DNA of 62,295 nucleotides from Acetobacteraceae bacterium (GCA_030041375.1 JASHOA010000036.1:1-62295), one strand, 5' to 3'; counted from the stretch's first letter, positions 43,901 through 51,503 are shown. Numbers and translations are program-made. Notes: generated by a model not told the origin, from the letters alone.

Positions 43901-44264
43901 CCTCATTCTGCTCATCGGCATCGTCAAGAAGAACGCGATCATGATGATCGACTTCGCGATCCACGCCGAAAGAAGCCGCAACCTCACGCCGCGCCGGGCC
44001 ATCCGCGAAGCGGCCATCCTGCGCTTCCGCCCGATCATGATGACGACCATGGCCGCCATTTTTGGTGCCGCACCCCTGGTGCTGAGCCCGGGTTACGGAA
44101 CCGAGCTGCGCCAGCCGCTCGGCATCAGCATCATCGGCGGCCTGATCCTGAGCCAGGCGCTCACGCTCTACACGACGCCCGTCATCTACCTCTATCTCGA
44201 CCGATTCAGCCTCTGGCTCCGCCGCATCTCCGGCCATTCGGCCGCGCTGGAGCCCGGGGAATGA
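40983..44264 (+). CDS. RND efflux pump inner-membrane transporter 2 (MdtC-like) with an internal Ser/Ala insert
   Basis: This 1093-residue RND transporter starts with GTG (MNLSALFINRPVATTLLSIG), 7 bp after the first pump. TM4 aspartates are Asp401 and Asp402 ([14 protein letters not shown]). Other blocks are LGTIADVTEMTSTSTVGSVR and [20 protein letters not shown]. It is about 60 residues longer than relatives because of a Ser/Ala/Thr-rich insert at about 774-837 (TSTSGFAAGTVASTSSSLSA) in the second porter loop. The stop overlaps the start of the outer-membrane factor gene by 4 bp. Confidence 0.92.
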   Translation: MNLSALFINRPVATTLLSIGIVLAGLFAYANLPVAPLPQVDFPTIVVNANLPGASPQTAASTVAAPLERHLGTIADVTEMTSTSTVGSVRIVLQFGLDRDINGAARDVQAAINAARVDLPADLRSNPTWRKYNPAAAPIMVLALTSATMTRGQIYDAADTVVQQRLSQVGGVGEITLGGSALPSVRVDLNPDALSKYGIGLEDVRAALAAANADSPKGAIEFSGYRYQLYSNDQATTPADYAPLIIAWRNNAPVRLSDIATITESVENVRTEGLANGKPAVLVILYPQPGANIIQTVDAVKALLPALRASIPSAIDVAVALDRSTTIRASLADTQVTLLIAVALVIAVVFLFLRDPRAALIPSVALPVSIIGTFGGMYLLGFSLDNLSLMALTISTGFVVDDAIVVLENISRHLDSGLSPREAALKGASEVGFTVLSMSTSLIAVFLPILLMGGVVGRLFREFGLTLSLAILVSLVVSLTITPMMCALLLRPRGTKAATGLLAHVFAASRAVFDFTHDRYVTSLTTALRHPLLSILSLGATLALTVFLFVTIPKGLFPTEDTGVLIGGIQADQSISFQRMEKKLATFMAIVHANKAVQNVTGFTGGGSTNSAFVFVTLKPLAERTASASEVIAQLRRPLGRVAGARLFLQPAADLRAGGRQSNATFQFTLQGTSAPDVYAWTQKLEAALAHSPILRDVNSDQQQGGLEANVVIDRATAARLGITPAQIDNTLDDAFGQRLVSTIYRQMNQYHVVMEVAPQYWQSPSILKDIYISTSGASAAGTSTSGFAAGTVASTSSSLSAASIASDSARNAALNAIAASGNSSASSAPAVSTNAETMVPLSAVASFAPGTTPLSVNHQGLFVASTISFNLAQGRSISEAGTAIRQTMREIGVPATIHGNFAGTAQLAAQSFSQEPLLILAALLAVYTVLGILYESTIHPITILSTLPSAGVGALLALMLCRMQFTVISLIGLILLIGIVKKNAIMMIDFAIHAERSRNLTPRRAIREAAILRFRPIMMTTMAAIFGAAPLVLSPGYGTELRQPLGISIIGGLILSQALTLYTTPVIYLYLDRFSLWLRRISGHSAALEPGE

Positions 44265-45721
44265 GAAGGCTCGCCCTCGCCGCCTCGCTGGCCCTCGCCG
44301 CCTGTACCGTGGGCCCGAACTATCAGCGGCCCGCCACCATCGTGCCGGCGCATTACAAGGCGCTCTCGGGCTGGGTCATCGCTCAGCCCGAGGCCGCCAT
44401 CAATCGCGGTGCCTGGTGGTCGATCTTCGATGACCAGACACTCGATTCGCTCGAATCCCAGGTCGTGGTTTCCAACCAGACCATCCGCGCCGATGCCGCC
44501 GCCTATGCTCAGGCGCGCGCGCTGGTCGATGAGGCGCGCGCCGGCTTCTATCCCACCCTCTCAGCCAACGCCGGCGTCACCCGCCAATCGAGCGGTGGCG
44601 GCAGCGTGACCGCCAGCAACGGCAGCCAGTTCTCCACTGCACCGCTCACCACCACCGACTACACCCTCGAGGGCAGCGGCGCATGGGACATCGATCTCTG
44701 GGGCAGCATTCGCCGCCAGGTAGAGAGCAGCGTCGCCGCCGCCCAGGTCAGCGCCGCCGACCTCGCCAATGCGGAACTTTCCGAGCAGGCCGCGCTGGCC
44801 TCGGATTATTTCCAGCTCCGCGCCGCCGACGCCGATGAAAAGCTGCTCCGGGACACCATCACCGCCTATCGCAACACGCTCACGATCACCGAGAACCAGT
44901 ACGCCGCCGGCACCGCCGCCCGCTCGGACGTGCTCACCGCCCAGGTCCAGCTTCAGAACGCAGAGTCCGCGGCGATCGGCGCCGAGGTCGCCCGCGCCGA
45001 ATTCGAGCACGCGATCGCGGTCCTGATCGGCAAGCCGCCCGCCGATCTCACCATCCCGCCCGGGACGCTGCAAGCCGACGTGCCGATCGTCCCGCCCGGC
45101 CTTCCCTCGACCCTGCTCGAACGCCGCCCCGACATCGCCGCAGCGGAACGCACGATGGCCGAGGAGAACGCGCTGATCGGCGTGCAGGTCGCAGCCTTCT
45201 ACCCGGCCCTCGATCTCAGCGCGCTGTTCGGCTATGTCGGCAACCCGCTCGGCTCTCTGATCCGCCTCTCCGACCGCGTCTGGTCCCTCGGCGCCGCCGC
45301 CACCGATCCCCTGTTCGAGGGCGGGGCCCGCACCGCCGCCGTCGCCGCCGCTCGCGCCGCCTACGACGAAAGCGTGGCCAACTATCGCCAGACCGTGCTC
45401 TCCGCCTTCCAGGGCGTGGAAGACCAGCTTGCGTCCTTGCATATCCTCGCCGATCAATACCGGGCCCAGCAGGCCGCGGTAGCCTCTGCAACCGAGGCGG
45501 TGACGATCACGCTCAATGAATACGAAGCGGGAACCGTCGCTTACACCTCGGTGGTGGTCGCCCAGGCCACCCAGCTCGCCGACCAGGAATCCCTGCTGAC
45601 CATCCAGCAGAGCCGGCTCCTCGCCAGCGTCAGCCTGATCGAGAATCTCGGCGGCGGCTGGTCCGCGAGCGAACTCCCGAGCCCCGGTTCGCTCCAGCAG
45701 TCGAACCCGCTCCTGCCGTGA
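44261..45721 (+). CDS. RND efflux outer-membrane factor (NodT family lipoprotein)
   Basis: This 486-residue protein has a lipoprotein signal (MRRLALAASLALAACTVGPN, lipobox LAAC) and two repeated outer-membrane-efflux (OEP) halves: WWSIFDDQTLDSLESQVVVS, TLEGSGAWDIDLWGSIRR, LLERRPDIAAAERTMAEENA and FQGVEDQLASLHILADQYRA. It forms the TolC-like trimeric channel of the pump. It is the last gene of the operon and is followed by a hairpin. Confidence 0.92.
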   Translation: MRRLALAASLALAACTVGPNYQRPATIVPAHYKALSGWVIAQPEAAINRGAWWSIFDDQTLDSLESQVVVSNQTIRADAAAYAQARALVDEARAGFYPTLSANAGVTRQSSGGGSVTASNGSQFSTAPLTTTDYTLEGSGAWDIDLWGSIRRQVESSVAAAQVSAADLANAELSEQAALASDYFQLRAADADEKLLRDTITAYRNTLTITENQYAAGTAARSDVLTAQVQLQNAESAAIGAEVARAEFEHAIAVLIGKPPADLTIPPGTLQADVPIVPPGLPSTLLERRPDIAAAERTMAEENALIGVQVAAFYPALDLSALFGYVGNPLGSLIRLSDRVWSLGAAATDPLFEGGARTAAVAAARAAYDESVANYRQTVLSAFQGVEDQLASLHILADQYRAQQAAVASATEAVTITLNEYEAGTVAYTSVVVAQATQLADQESLLTIQQSRLLASVSLIENLGGGWSASELPSPGSLQQSNPLLP

Positions 45722-45731
45722 TCCGAAAAAA

Positions 45732-45756
45732 AGGCGGCACCACGAGGATGCCGCCT
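45732..45756. terminator. Hairpin after the RND operon
   Basis: The arms AGGCGGCA and TGCCGCCT (8 bp) enclose CCACGAGGA, 11 bp after the stop codon of the outer-membrane factor gene. A seven-base A-tract precedes it and no T-run follows on the plus strand. It would thus be a canonical terminator only for leftward transcription, and a hairpin terminator for the operon. Confidence 0.55.
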
Positions 45757-45919
45757 GTTGAGTGCCGCGCCGAGCAAGCGGCGCGTAATCGGGGGAGGAA
45801 ACACCGGATCGACCGGGGGCCGATCCGAGGCTTTTCTTAATCGTTGAGCGTTGACAAAGGATTACCGCGCGCTCTGGTGCCGCGGAGTTGAAGGTCGCGG
45901 TCAACGTCACCGCCCCACC

Positions 45920-46023
45920 TGGCCCGCGATCGCCCGAGGCGGAATCGTCGGAGGGCGTGAATCGCGGGCTCGAATAAACCGCGAGACCGGTGTCGGGCTG
46001 ACTGTGCAGCCCGACACGGGTCT
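45920..46023 (+). repeat. Family-A two-hairpin repeat, copy 6 (full length, right loop inverted)
   Basis: This is a full 104-bp copy that begins with GG instead of AG. The tip of the right hairpin reads GCTGACTGTGCAGC instead of GCTGCACAGTCAGC, the exact reverse complement, so the loop has flipped while the arms stay the same. It lies between the RND operon and the CHAP gene. Confidence 0.9.
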
Positions 46024-46127
46024 CGCCCCCATCGTCTCGGCCGCTGCCCGGGATGGCTCTTAGAAACTAACCGCAACTCTTGATTTTCAAAGTATTTTCT
46101 GTAAAGATAGCTGCTGGAAAAGGCGTC

Positions 46128-46634
46128 ATGCGACAGGTCAGGGCCGCTGTCATGCTTCTGTTGGCCGGGCCCGCCCTCGGTGGGTGCGGGGGTGGCGGGC
46201 GTTCGTTCGCCACTATCGGCGCCCCGACCAGCCTGACTTGCGTGCCTTATGCCGAGAATGTGACCGGGATCGTTCTTCCCGGCGATGCCTACGCCTGGTG
46301 GCGCGAGGCGGCGGGGCGCTACACGCGCGCGCGCTACCCCGCACCGGGAGCCGTGCTCGTCTTCCGGCCGACTGCGGCCATGCCGCTCGGCCACGTGGCC
46401 GTGGTCACCGCCGTCCTCACCCGCCGCGAAATCCTGGTCGAGCACGCCAACTGGGTGCCCTGGCGGATCACCTGGAACCAGCCGGTGGTCGATATCTCGC
46501 CCGCCAACGACTGGTCACGGGTCCGGGTCTGGTATCCGCCGACCCGCGCATTCGGCACCACCGCCTATCCGGTCTATGGATTCATCCTGCCGCAGGCTAC
46601 GCTTGCCAATCTTGCCGGCGATACCCCACGCTGA
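46128..46634 (+). CDS. CHAP-domain (NlpC/P60-like amidase) lipoprotein
   Basis: This 168-residue protein starts MRQVRAAVMLLLAGPALGGC, with a lipobox near LGGC. The CHAP fold is visible with the catalytic Cys in TSLTCVPYAENVTGI, DAYAWWREAAGRY, PGAVLVFRP, the catalytic His in PLGHVAVVTAVL, and EHANW. Such enzymes cleave peptidoglycan peptide bonds. I begin at the ATG at 46128 (signal peptide start), although the frame is open upstream from a TTG at 46080. Confidence 0.8.
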   Translation: MRQVRAAVMLLLAGPALGGCGGGGRSFATIGAPTSLTCVPYAENVTGIVLPGDAYAWWREAAGRYTRARYPAPGAVLVFRPTAAMPLGHVAVVTAVLTRREILVEHANWVPWRITWNQPVVDISPANDWSRVRVWYPPTRAFGTTAYPVYGFILPQATLANLAGDTPR

Positions 46635-46756
46635 TCCGTAACGGCTGAGAAACACCGCTTGCAAGCCGCGCCGCGCCGGGCCATGTCGTCTTGCGCAAGC
46701 CGGCGTTCCGGCCTGCGGAGGACACGAACTGGAGGCGAGCCTACAGTGGAGGAACC

Positions 46757-47014
46757 ATGGGTAGCTTGAGCATCTGGCACTGGATGATCGTGCTGCTGGT
46801 CGTGCTGCTGCTGTTCGGCAGCGGCAAGGTCAGCACGCTGATGGGTGACTTCGCCAAGGGCATCAAGTCATTCAAGAAGCACATGGCGGAGGATGAGCCG
46901 CAGGACAGCTCGATGGCGGCAAGTGCTGAACGACCGACTGGCTCGATCCCGGGGCCGTCTGCCGGCAGTTCCTCCGCCCGCAACGCCGAGACCACGCGCG
47001 TCCAGCAGGGCTGA
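46757..47014 (+). CDS. tatA: Twin-arginine translocase subunit TatA
   Basis: This 85-residue protein starts [20 protein letters not shown], the single transmembrane helix, followed by the conserved FGSGK hinge, the amphipathic helix ([19 protein letters not shown]) and an acidic/Ser-rich tail. TatA oligomers form the pore that exports folded Tat substrates. No tatB or tatC follows; a broken MmgE/PrpD copy lies downstream instead. The gene is preceded by GGAGGAACC. Confidence 0.9.
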   Translation: MGSLSIWHWMIVLLVVLLLFGSGKVSTLMGDFAKGIKSFKKHMAEDEPQDSSMAASAERPTGSIPGPSAGSSSARNAETTRVQQG

Positions 47015-47038
47015 GCCGGCAGCGCAATGCCAATCCTT

Positions 47039-47080
47039 CCCCTCTCCCTCCGGGAGAGGGTGGCCCGATGCGCCGGGTGA
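47039..47080. repeat. CCCTCTCCC / GGGAGAGGG hairpin repeat (family C, copy 1)
   Basis: CCCTCTCCC-TCC-GGGAGAGGG (47040-47060) is a perfect 9-bp hairpin, followed by TGGCCC and CGGGTGAGGG. The same kind of sequence recurs near 62011-62090. This CCCTCTCCC...GGTGAGGG pattern is a common bacterial intergenic repeat. It separates tatA from the truncated MmgE/PrpD copy. Confidence 0.55.
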
Positions 47081-47088
47081 GGGCGCGC

Positions 47089-47418
47089 ATGAAACAACTC
47101 ACCGAGCGGTTGGCTGACTACGCCGTTGCCGAGCGCGACCGCCCTCTCGCCACGCCTCTCCTCCACCACGCCCGCCGCGCGCTGATCGACTGGTTTGCCG
47201 CGCTCCTGCCTGGAACCCTCTCGCCGCCCGCAACCTTGCTCGCCTCGGCCCTCGCCGACGAGATGCGCCTGCCAGGCACCCAGCCCGGCGCCATCGTTTA
47301 TGTCAACGGCCGGCGTGCGAACCTGCGCACCGCCGCGCTGATCAACGCCGCGGCCGCTCATACCGTCGAATTCGACGACATCTTCCGTGATGCCGTCTAT
47401 CATCCAGGCAGCCCGGTC
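47089..47418 (+). pseudogene. Truncated N-terminal duplicate of the MmgE/PrpD gene
   Basis: These 330 bp match the start of the intact gene at 48475-48804 with 7 base differences (about 98 percent identity). It begins at the same ATG (MKQLTERLADYAVAERDRPL) and ends exactly after the codons for HPGSPV. Beyond that point the frame continues into unrelated sequence and stops at 47589. It is a partial tandem duplicate, not a functional gene. Confidence 0.9.
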
Positions 47419-47442
47419 CATCCTGATCTCGGCCCCGTGGTC

Positions 47443-48138
47443 TCAAGGACTCGCCGACGCCGCACCCTCCTTTGGCGCGCCCGAGGGAGTAGGGCTTGGG
47501 GAAGAAGGCGGCTTGGCGGACTGTTGAGTCTGACTAGAGGTAGACCCAGAAAGGTAATTGTCGCAGGCGGCGCTGAACTGGGCATCTGAGGTTGCCACCT
47601 TGTCCGGCTGCAATGTCTCGTACTTTGAATTTCCCGCGTTGTCGGTTGCAGCTCCAAACTGGAGCGTATTGTATTCCTCGTACATTGCGTTTTGTGCGCC
47701 GTTCATCCAACCATTCGGTTCGTTTTGTTTATAGTACGAGCCAACTGAAGTAATGGCGCTGACACCCGTCGATAACCCGCTTGCGACCCCCGACGCAACA
47801 CCGACCGCGGTAAGTGTGCCGCCCGTCACCGAGCCGACGATACCCAACACAAACAGTGTTCCGTAGATATCTTGATTAGTCACGTACCGTTTGTCGGCCT
47901 TGTATTCGCAGATCGTTACATATTGCGTGGTAATATCAATCAAAAGGTTGTCTAAGGTGAACTGATCTGTGCTCGGGGTGCTCTTGGCCTGCGCTTCGTC
48001 TTTCGTGACCGCCGCTTCTGCCGAAGGGAAGTCCTGCTTCAACTTAGAGTCCGCTTGAGGGAAAAGCTGTGTCCCGCAGCCGGCGAGTATCCCTGCTAGG
48101 ATTGCGAGGTAAGGTGCCGTCAGCCCTCTTTTGATCAT
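47443..48138 (-). CDS. Lipoprotein of unknown function with a glycine-rich membrane segment
   Basis: This 231-residue protein starts MIKRGLTAPYLAILAGILAG with the lipobox ILAGC at about 17-21. The middle carries a hydrophobic Gly/Val/Ser-rich segment at about 93-132 (GTLFVLGIVGSVTGGTLTAV, GVASGVASGLSTGVSAITSV), and the C-terminus is a Ser/Pro/Gln-rich tail. A central block has CEYKADKRYVTNQDIYGTLF. I do not recognise the family. Its base composition is clearly more AT-rich than the neighbours. It lies antisense between the two MmgE/PrpD copies, so it was probably acquired. Confidence 0.75.
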   Translation of the reverse strand: MIKRGLTAPYLAILAGILAGCGTQLFPQADSKLKQDFPSAEAAVTKDEAQAKSTPSTDQFTLDNLLIDITTQYVTICEYKADKRYVTNQDIYGTLFVLGIVGSVTGGTLTAVGVASGVASGLSTGVSAITSVGSYYKQNEPNGWMNGAQNAMYEEYNTLQFGAATDNAGNSKYETLQPDKVATSDAQFSAACDNYLSGSTSSQTQQSAKPPSSPSPTPSGAPKEGAASASP

Positions 48139-48474
48139 CCCACTGCCTACAGTGCCCCCACCAGCCTAGAGCCCCCCACAGTTGGACTACCGGCCCGCCG
48201 TGCTGCCGCACGCCTCTGCTGCGGACAGGCTGGAAAATCTTAATATTTCTCTAGACAAGGAATAGAGTCCACATTGAAATTAAGTCGACGATGCAAAATC
48301 TTCGTGAGGTCGCTGCCGGGCCCCAGGGGACGAGGTGCGAAGAAATGGATCCCTCGGCGGGAGCGTCATGCTTTCGGGTCCACCTAGGCGGCGGAAGGAC
48401 GGTCCGACTCGGCATTCCCACGTCGTTCCGGCTGCTTTAAAGTTTTTGCCTCGACTCGAAAAAGTTGGGGCATC
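48139..48474. other. Gap between the acquired lipoprotein gene and the intact MmgE/PrpD gene
   Basis: This 336-bp stretch has no supported gene. An AT-rich patch at 48234-48290 (AAAATCTTAATATTTCTCTA) is the likely leftward promoter area for the lipoprotein gene. The 30 bp before the MmgE/PrpD start show no clear ribosome-binding site beyond AAAGTTGGGGC. The upstream context of this copy differs completely from that of the truncated copy. Confidence 0.5.
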
Positions 48475-49860
48475 ATGAAACAACTCACCGAGCGGTTGGC
48501 TGATTACGCCGTTGCCGAGCGCGACCGCCCTCTCGCCACGTCTCTCCTCCACCACGCCCGCCGCGCGCTGATCGACTGGTTTGCCGCGCTCCTGCCTGGA
48601 ACCCTCTCGCCGCCCGCAACCTTGCTCGCCTCGGCCCTCGCCGACGAGATGCACCTGCCAGGCACCCAGGCCGGCGCCATCGTCTATGTCAACGGCCGGC
48701 GCGCGAACCTGCGCACCGCCGCTCTGATCAACGCCGCGGCCGCTCATACCGTCGAATTCGACGACATCTTCCGTGATGCCGTCTATCATCCAGGCAGCCC
48801 GGTCATCGGTGCGGCGCTGGCGGCAGCCCAGGCGCGCGGCGCGGACGGCGAGGCGCTCCTGCGCGCCATCATCGTCGGCTACGAGATCTCGACGCGCATC
48901 GGCCTCGCGGTGATGCCGTCCCACTACCGGTTCTGGCACACCACTGGAACGGTCGGCACATTTGGCGCCGCCGCCGCCGTCGCCTCGATCCTGAATCTCG
49001 AGGCCGGCCCCTTCGCGCATGCCCTGGCCACCGCGGCGACCTTCGCCGCCGGCCTGCAACAAGCCTTCCGCTCGGATGCCATGTCGAAGCCGTTGCATCC
49101 CGGCCACGCCGCCGCGGCCGGCGCGCTCGCCGCCCTGGCCGCCGCGGCCGGTGTCACCGGCGCTCTCGACATGCTCGATGGCCCGGCCGGGTTCGGCGCC
49201 GCGATGAGCGAACAGCCGGACTGGAACGCCGCCCTCGAAGGCCTCGGCGAGCGCCCCGCCATCGCTGCGATGACCTTCAAAAATCACGGCTGCTGCGGGC
49301 ATATCTTCGCCGCCATCGACGCCATGCTCGCTCTCAGGGCCGGGCACGGCCTGGCCCCGGAGGACGTTGTCCGAGCCCGCGTCGGCACCTATCGCGTCGC
49401 CCTCGACGTCACCGATCGCCCGCACGCCGCCACGCCGTTCGAGGGCCGTTTCAGCACCCAGTTCTGCGTGGCCAGCGCGCTCGTGCACGGCAGCGTCAGG
49501 CTCGACGCCTATAGTCCCGGGCGCCTCGCCGATCCGCGCCTGCAGGCGCTGATGCAGCGGATCGAAATGGTCGTCGATCCAGACTGCGACGCCGCTTTTC
49601 CGCGCCGCCGCTCCGCCGTCCTCGAGCTCGAATTGGCCGATGGGCGGCGGCTTCGTCATCTCCAACCCACCCGCAAGGGCGACCCGGATTGTCCCCTCTC
49701 GGACGCCGAGCTCGAGGCGAAATTCATCGAGCTCTCTCTTCCGGTAATCGGCCGGCCGGCCGCCGCAAAACTGCTCGCTTCACTCCGCTCGCTCGGCCGC
49801 GGCGCGCCCGTGGACTTCCTCGCCGACTTCTCTCGCCCCGCCCTCGCGCTCGCCGGCTGA
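48475..49860 (+). CDS. MmgE/PrpD-family protein (2-methylcitrate-dehydratase-like)
   Basis: This 461-residue cytoplasmic protein of the MmgE/PrpD superfamily has HTVEFDDIFRDAVYHPGSPV (about 88-110), GYEISTRIGLAV, FHTTGTVGTFGAAAA-like WHTTGTVGTFGAAAAVASIL, SKPLHPGHAAAAGALAALAA and KNHGCCGHIFAAIDAML. The family contains 2-methylcitrate and cis-aconitate-type dehydratases, but many members have other, unknown substrates. There is no prpBC nearby. It is followed after 7 bp by an acetamidase/formamidase gene, which suggests a nitrogen- or amide-containing substrate. Confidence 0.85.
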   Translation: MKQLTERLADYAVAERDRPLATSLLHHARRALIDWFAALLPGTLSPPATLLASALADEMHLPGTQAGAIVYVNGRRANLRTAALINAAAAHTVEFDDIFRDAVYHPGSPVIGAALAAAQARGADGEALLRAIIVGYEISTRIGLAVMPSHYRFWHTTGTVGTFGAAAAVASILNLEAGPFAHALATAATFAAGLQQAFRSDAMSKPLHPGHAAAAGALAALAAAAGVTGALDMLDGPAGFGAAMSEQPDWNAALEGLGERPAIAAMTFKNHGCCGHIFAAIDAMLALRAGHGLAPEDVVRARVGTYRVALDVTDRPHAATPFEGRFSTQFCVASALVHGSVRLDAYSPGRLADPRLQALMQRIEMVVDPDCDAAFPRRRSAVLELELADGRRLRHLQPTRKGDPDCPLSDAELEAKFIELSLPVIGRPAAAKLLASLRSLGRGAPVDFLADFSRPALALAG

Positions 49861-49867
49861 ACCGGCG

Positions 49868-50824
49868 ATGCCGCACCATCACGTTCCCGCCACGCCCGCA
49901 ACCGTGCATTGGGGCATGTTCGATGCCGCCTTGCCAGCGGTCCGCACGATCAACTCGGGCGAGACCGTGGTCTTCGAATGCGTCTCGGGCGGGCCCGAGG
50001 TGATGCCGCCCGCCGCTTCGGGGCTGGTCATTCCGCCGGCGCTCGCCGCCATCCACGCCGCCAATCTGCCGCGCCTCGGCGGGCACATCATGACCGGGCC
50101 GGTGGCGATCGCCGGCGCCGCGCCCGGCGACATGCTGGAAATCAGGATCGAAGAGATCGCGCTCGGCGCGGATTGGGGCTTTTGCGGCTTCCGCCCGCTG
50201 GCCGGCACGCTGCCTGAGGATTTCCCGAAGCGCTTTCTCTCGCACATCCCGGTTGACCGGGCGCGTCGCACCTGCCGCTTGCCCTGGGGCACCGAGCTTC
50301 CCCTCGCTCCCTTCTTCGGCGTGATCGGCGTTGCCCCACCCGCGCATTACGGGCGGATCTCGACCGTCGAGCCGCGCGAGCACGGCGGCAATCTCGACAA
50401 CAAGGAGCTGACCGCCGGCAGCACCCTCTTCCTTCCCGTCCATCATCCCGGCGCCAATCTCTCGGTCGGCGACGGCCACGGCGTTCAGGGAGACGGCGAG
50501 GTCTGCATCAACGCCCTCGAGATCTGCCTCACCGGCACTTTCACCCCGATCCTGCACAAGAAACCGCCCGGGGGCGCCCCACTCATTGCCTATCCGCGGG
50601 CCGAGACCGCCACGCACTTCATCAGCATGGGCATGCACCAGGATCTCGATCTCGCCATGAACAAGGCGCTCCGCGAGATGATCCGCTTCATCACCGGGCG
50701 CGCCAACCTCTCGCCCGAGGAGGCCTACCAGTTCTGCTCGCTCGCCGTCGATTTCCACGTCACCCAGACCGTGAACGGCGAAAAGGGCGTGCACGGCATG
50801 CTGCGCAAGGGCCTTCTCTTCTAG
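49868..50824 (+). CDS. Acetamidase/formamidase-family amidohydrolase
   Basis: This 318-residue protein of the FmdA_AmdA family has GHIMTGPVAIAGAAPGDMLE, FFGVIGVAPPAHYGRISTVE, GGNLDNKELTAGSTLFLPVH and the metal-site-rich GANLSVGDGHGVQGDGEVC. These enzymes release ammonia from formamide, acetamide or other short amides with a bound metal. It lies 7 bp downstream of the MmgE/PrpD gene and is co-transcribed with it. The tRNA-Pro gene begins 28 bp after its stop. Confidence 0.9.
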   Translation: MPHHHVPATPATVHWGMFDAALPAVRTINSGETVVFECVSGGPEVMPPAASGLVIPPALAAIHAANLPRLGGHIMTGPVAIAGAAPGDMLEIRIEEIALGADWGFCGFRPLAGTLPEDFPKRFLSHIPVDRARRTCRLPWGTELPLAPFFGVIGVAPPAHYGRISTVEPREHGGNLDNKELTAGSTLFLPVHHPGANLSVGDGHGVQGDGEVCINALEICLTGTFTPILHKKPPGGAPLIAYPRAETATHFISMGMHQDLDLAMNKALREMIRFITGRANLSPEEAYQFCSLAVDFHVTQTVNGEKGVHGMLRKGLLF

Positions 50825-50852
50825 TCCGCGCGCGGCTATACGCCAAACCCGC

Positions 50853-50926
50853 CGGAGTGTAGCTCAGCCTGGTAGAGCACTGTGTTCGGGACGCAGGGGC
50901 CGGAGGTTCGAATCCTCTCACTCCGA
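50853..50926 (+). tRNA. tRNA-Pro (anticodon CGG)
   Basis: This 74-base cloverleaf has acceptor arms CGGAGTG / CACTCCG, D-arm GCTCAGCCTGGTAGAGC, anticodon stem CTGTG / CGCAG around loop TTCGGGA (anticodon CGG at 50887-50889), and T-arm GAGG-TTCGAAT-CCTC. Discriminator base A; the CCA end is not encoded. The tRNA reads CCG codons, which are common in this GC-rich genome. Confidence 0.95.
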
Positions 50927-51038
50927 TAAGCGGCTTCAATAGGTTGGCAGGACCGCCGGGCCGGTTTGTGCAGGGGCCGATCGTTCACGTGAACGCGCGG
51001 GGCGCCGCCGTCCCCCATCTTTCGCCGCACCACCGCCG

Positions 51039-51503
51039 TCAGGAGGATAGAAAAGCAGCCACCTCAGGAAACGACTTCAGCGCGGCAAGGTCCGACTCGC
51101 TCGGCAATTGTGGACGATCCCGGACGCGATTGACCATGCAGAGGAACCCGAACGGTTCAGCGTCCGTGGCGCGAAACTGATGCCACGTCCAGGCCGGTAT
51201 CGTGACCAGATCGAAGGTCGCCACCTTGCGCACCGTAGTGCCCAGCAGACACTGCCCGCGGCCTCTGAGAACGATGACCGCGTGCGTATGCTGATGACGC
51301 TCCAGGCTCGAATATCCTCCGGCCCCCATTTCGAAGTAGCGCAATTCGCAATCCTGCGCCGGCTCATCGAAGAGAATCTGACGGGAGATGTTTCGGAACG
51401 CCGCATCGCCCTCTTCCTTGTAGGGGCGACACTCGAGCCCATGCCAACGAAAGCCGCCAAGGCATGCGCGCACCCGCGCGGTTTCTCCGTCAGCCATCAT
51501 CAT
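51039..51503 (-). CDS. Cupin-domain protein partnered with the RuBisCO-like protein
   Basis: This 154-residue single-domain cupin has metal ligands visible as His70, His72 and His74 (ERHQHTHAV) and His108 (WTWHQF). The rest follows the small-barrel cupin pattern (MGAGGYSSLERH; VLRGRGQCLLG; IPAWTWHQFRA). The start overlaps the end of the RuBisCO-like gene by 14 bp. In Rhodospirillum rubrum a cupin works with a RuBisCO-like protein in the methylthio-isoprenoid shunt, turning 1-methylthioxylulose 5-phosphate into a deoxyxylulose product. A related role here is possible but not shown. Confidence 0.8.
   Translation of the reverse strand: MMMADGETARVRACLGGFRWHGLECRPYKEEGDAAFRNISRQILFDEPAQDCELRYFEMGAGGYSSLERHQHTHAVIVLRGRGQCLLGTTVRKVATFDLVTIPAWTWHQFRATDAEPFGFLCMVNRVRDRPQLPSESDLAALKSFPEVAAFLSS

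Noticed and set aside
36686..44237. Long minus-strand frames antisense to the RND efflux genes.
   Set aside because: They mirror the codon bias of the pump genes and show no family motifs.
45837..46445. Recurrent minus-strand peptide LFEPAIHALRRFRLGRSRA, seen in several frames as if it were a conserved protein motif.
   Set aside because: It is the translation of the family-A repeat in one frame. It appears wherever the repeat occurs and always ends in unrelated sequence, so it is not a protein domain.
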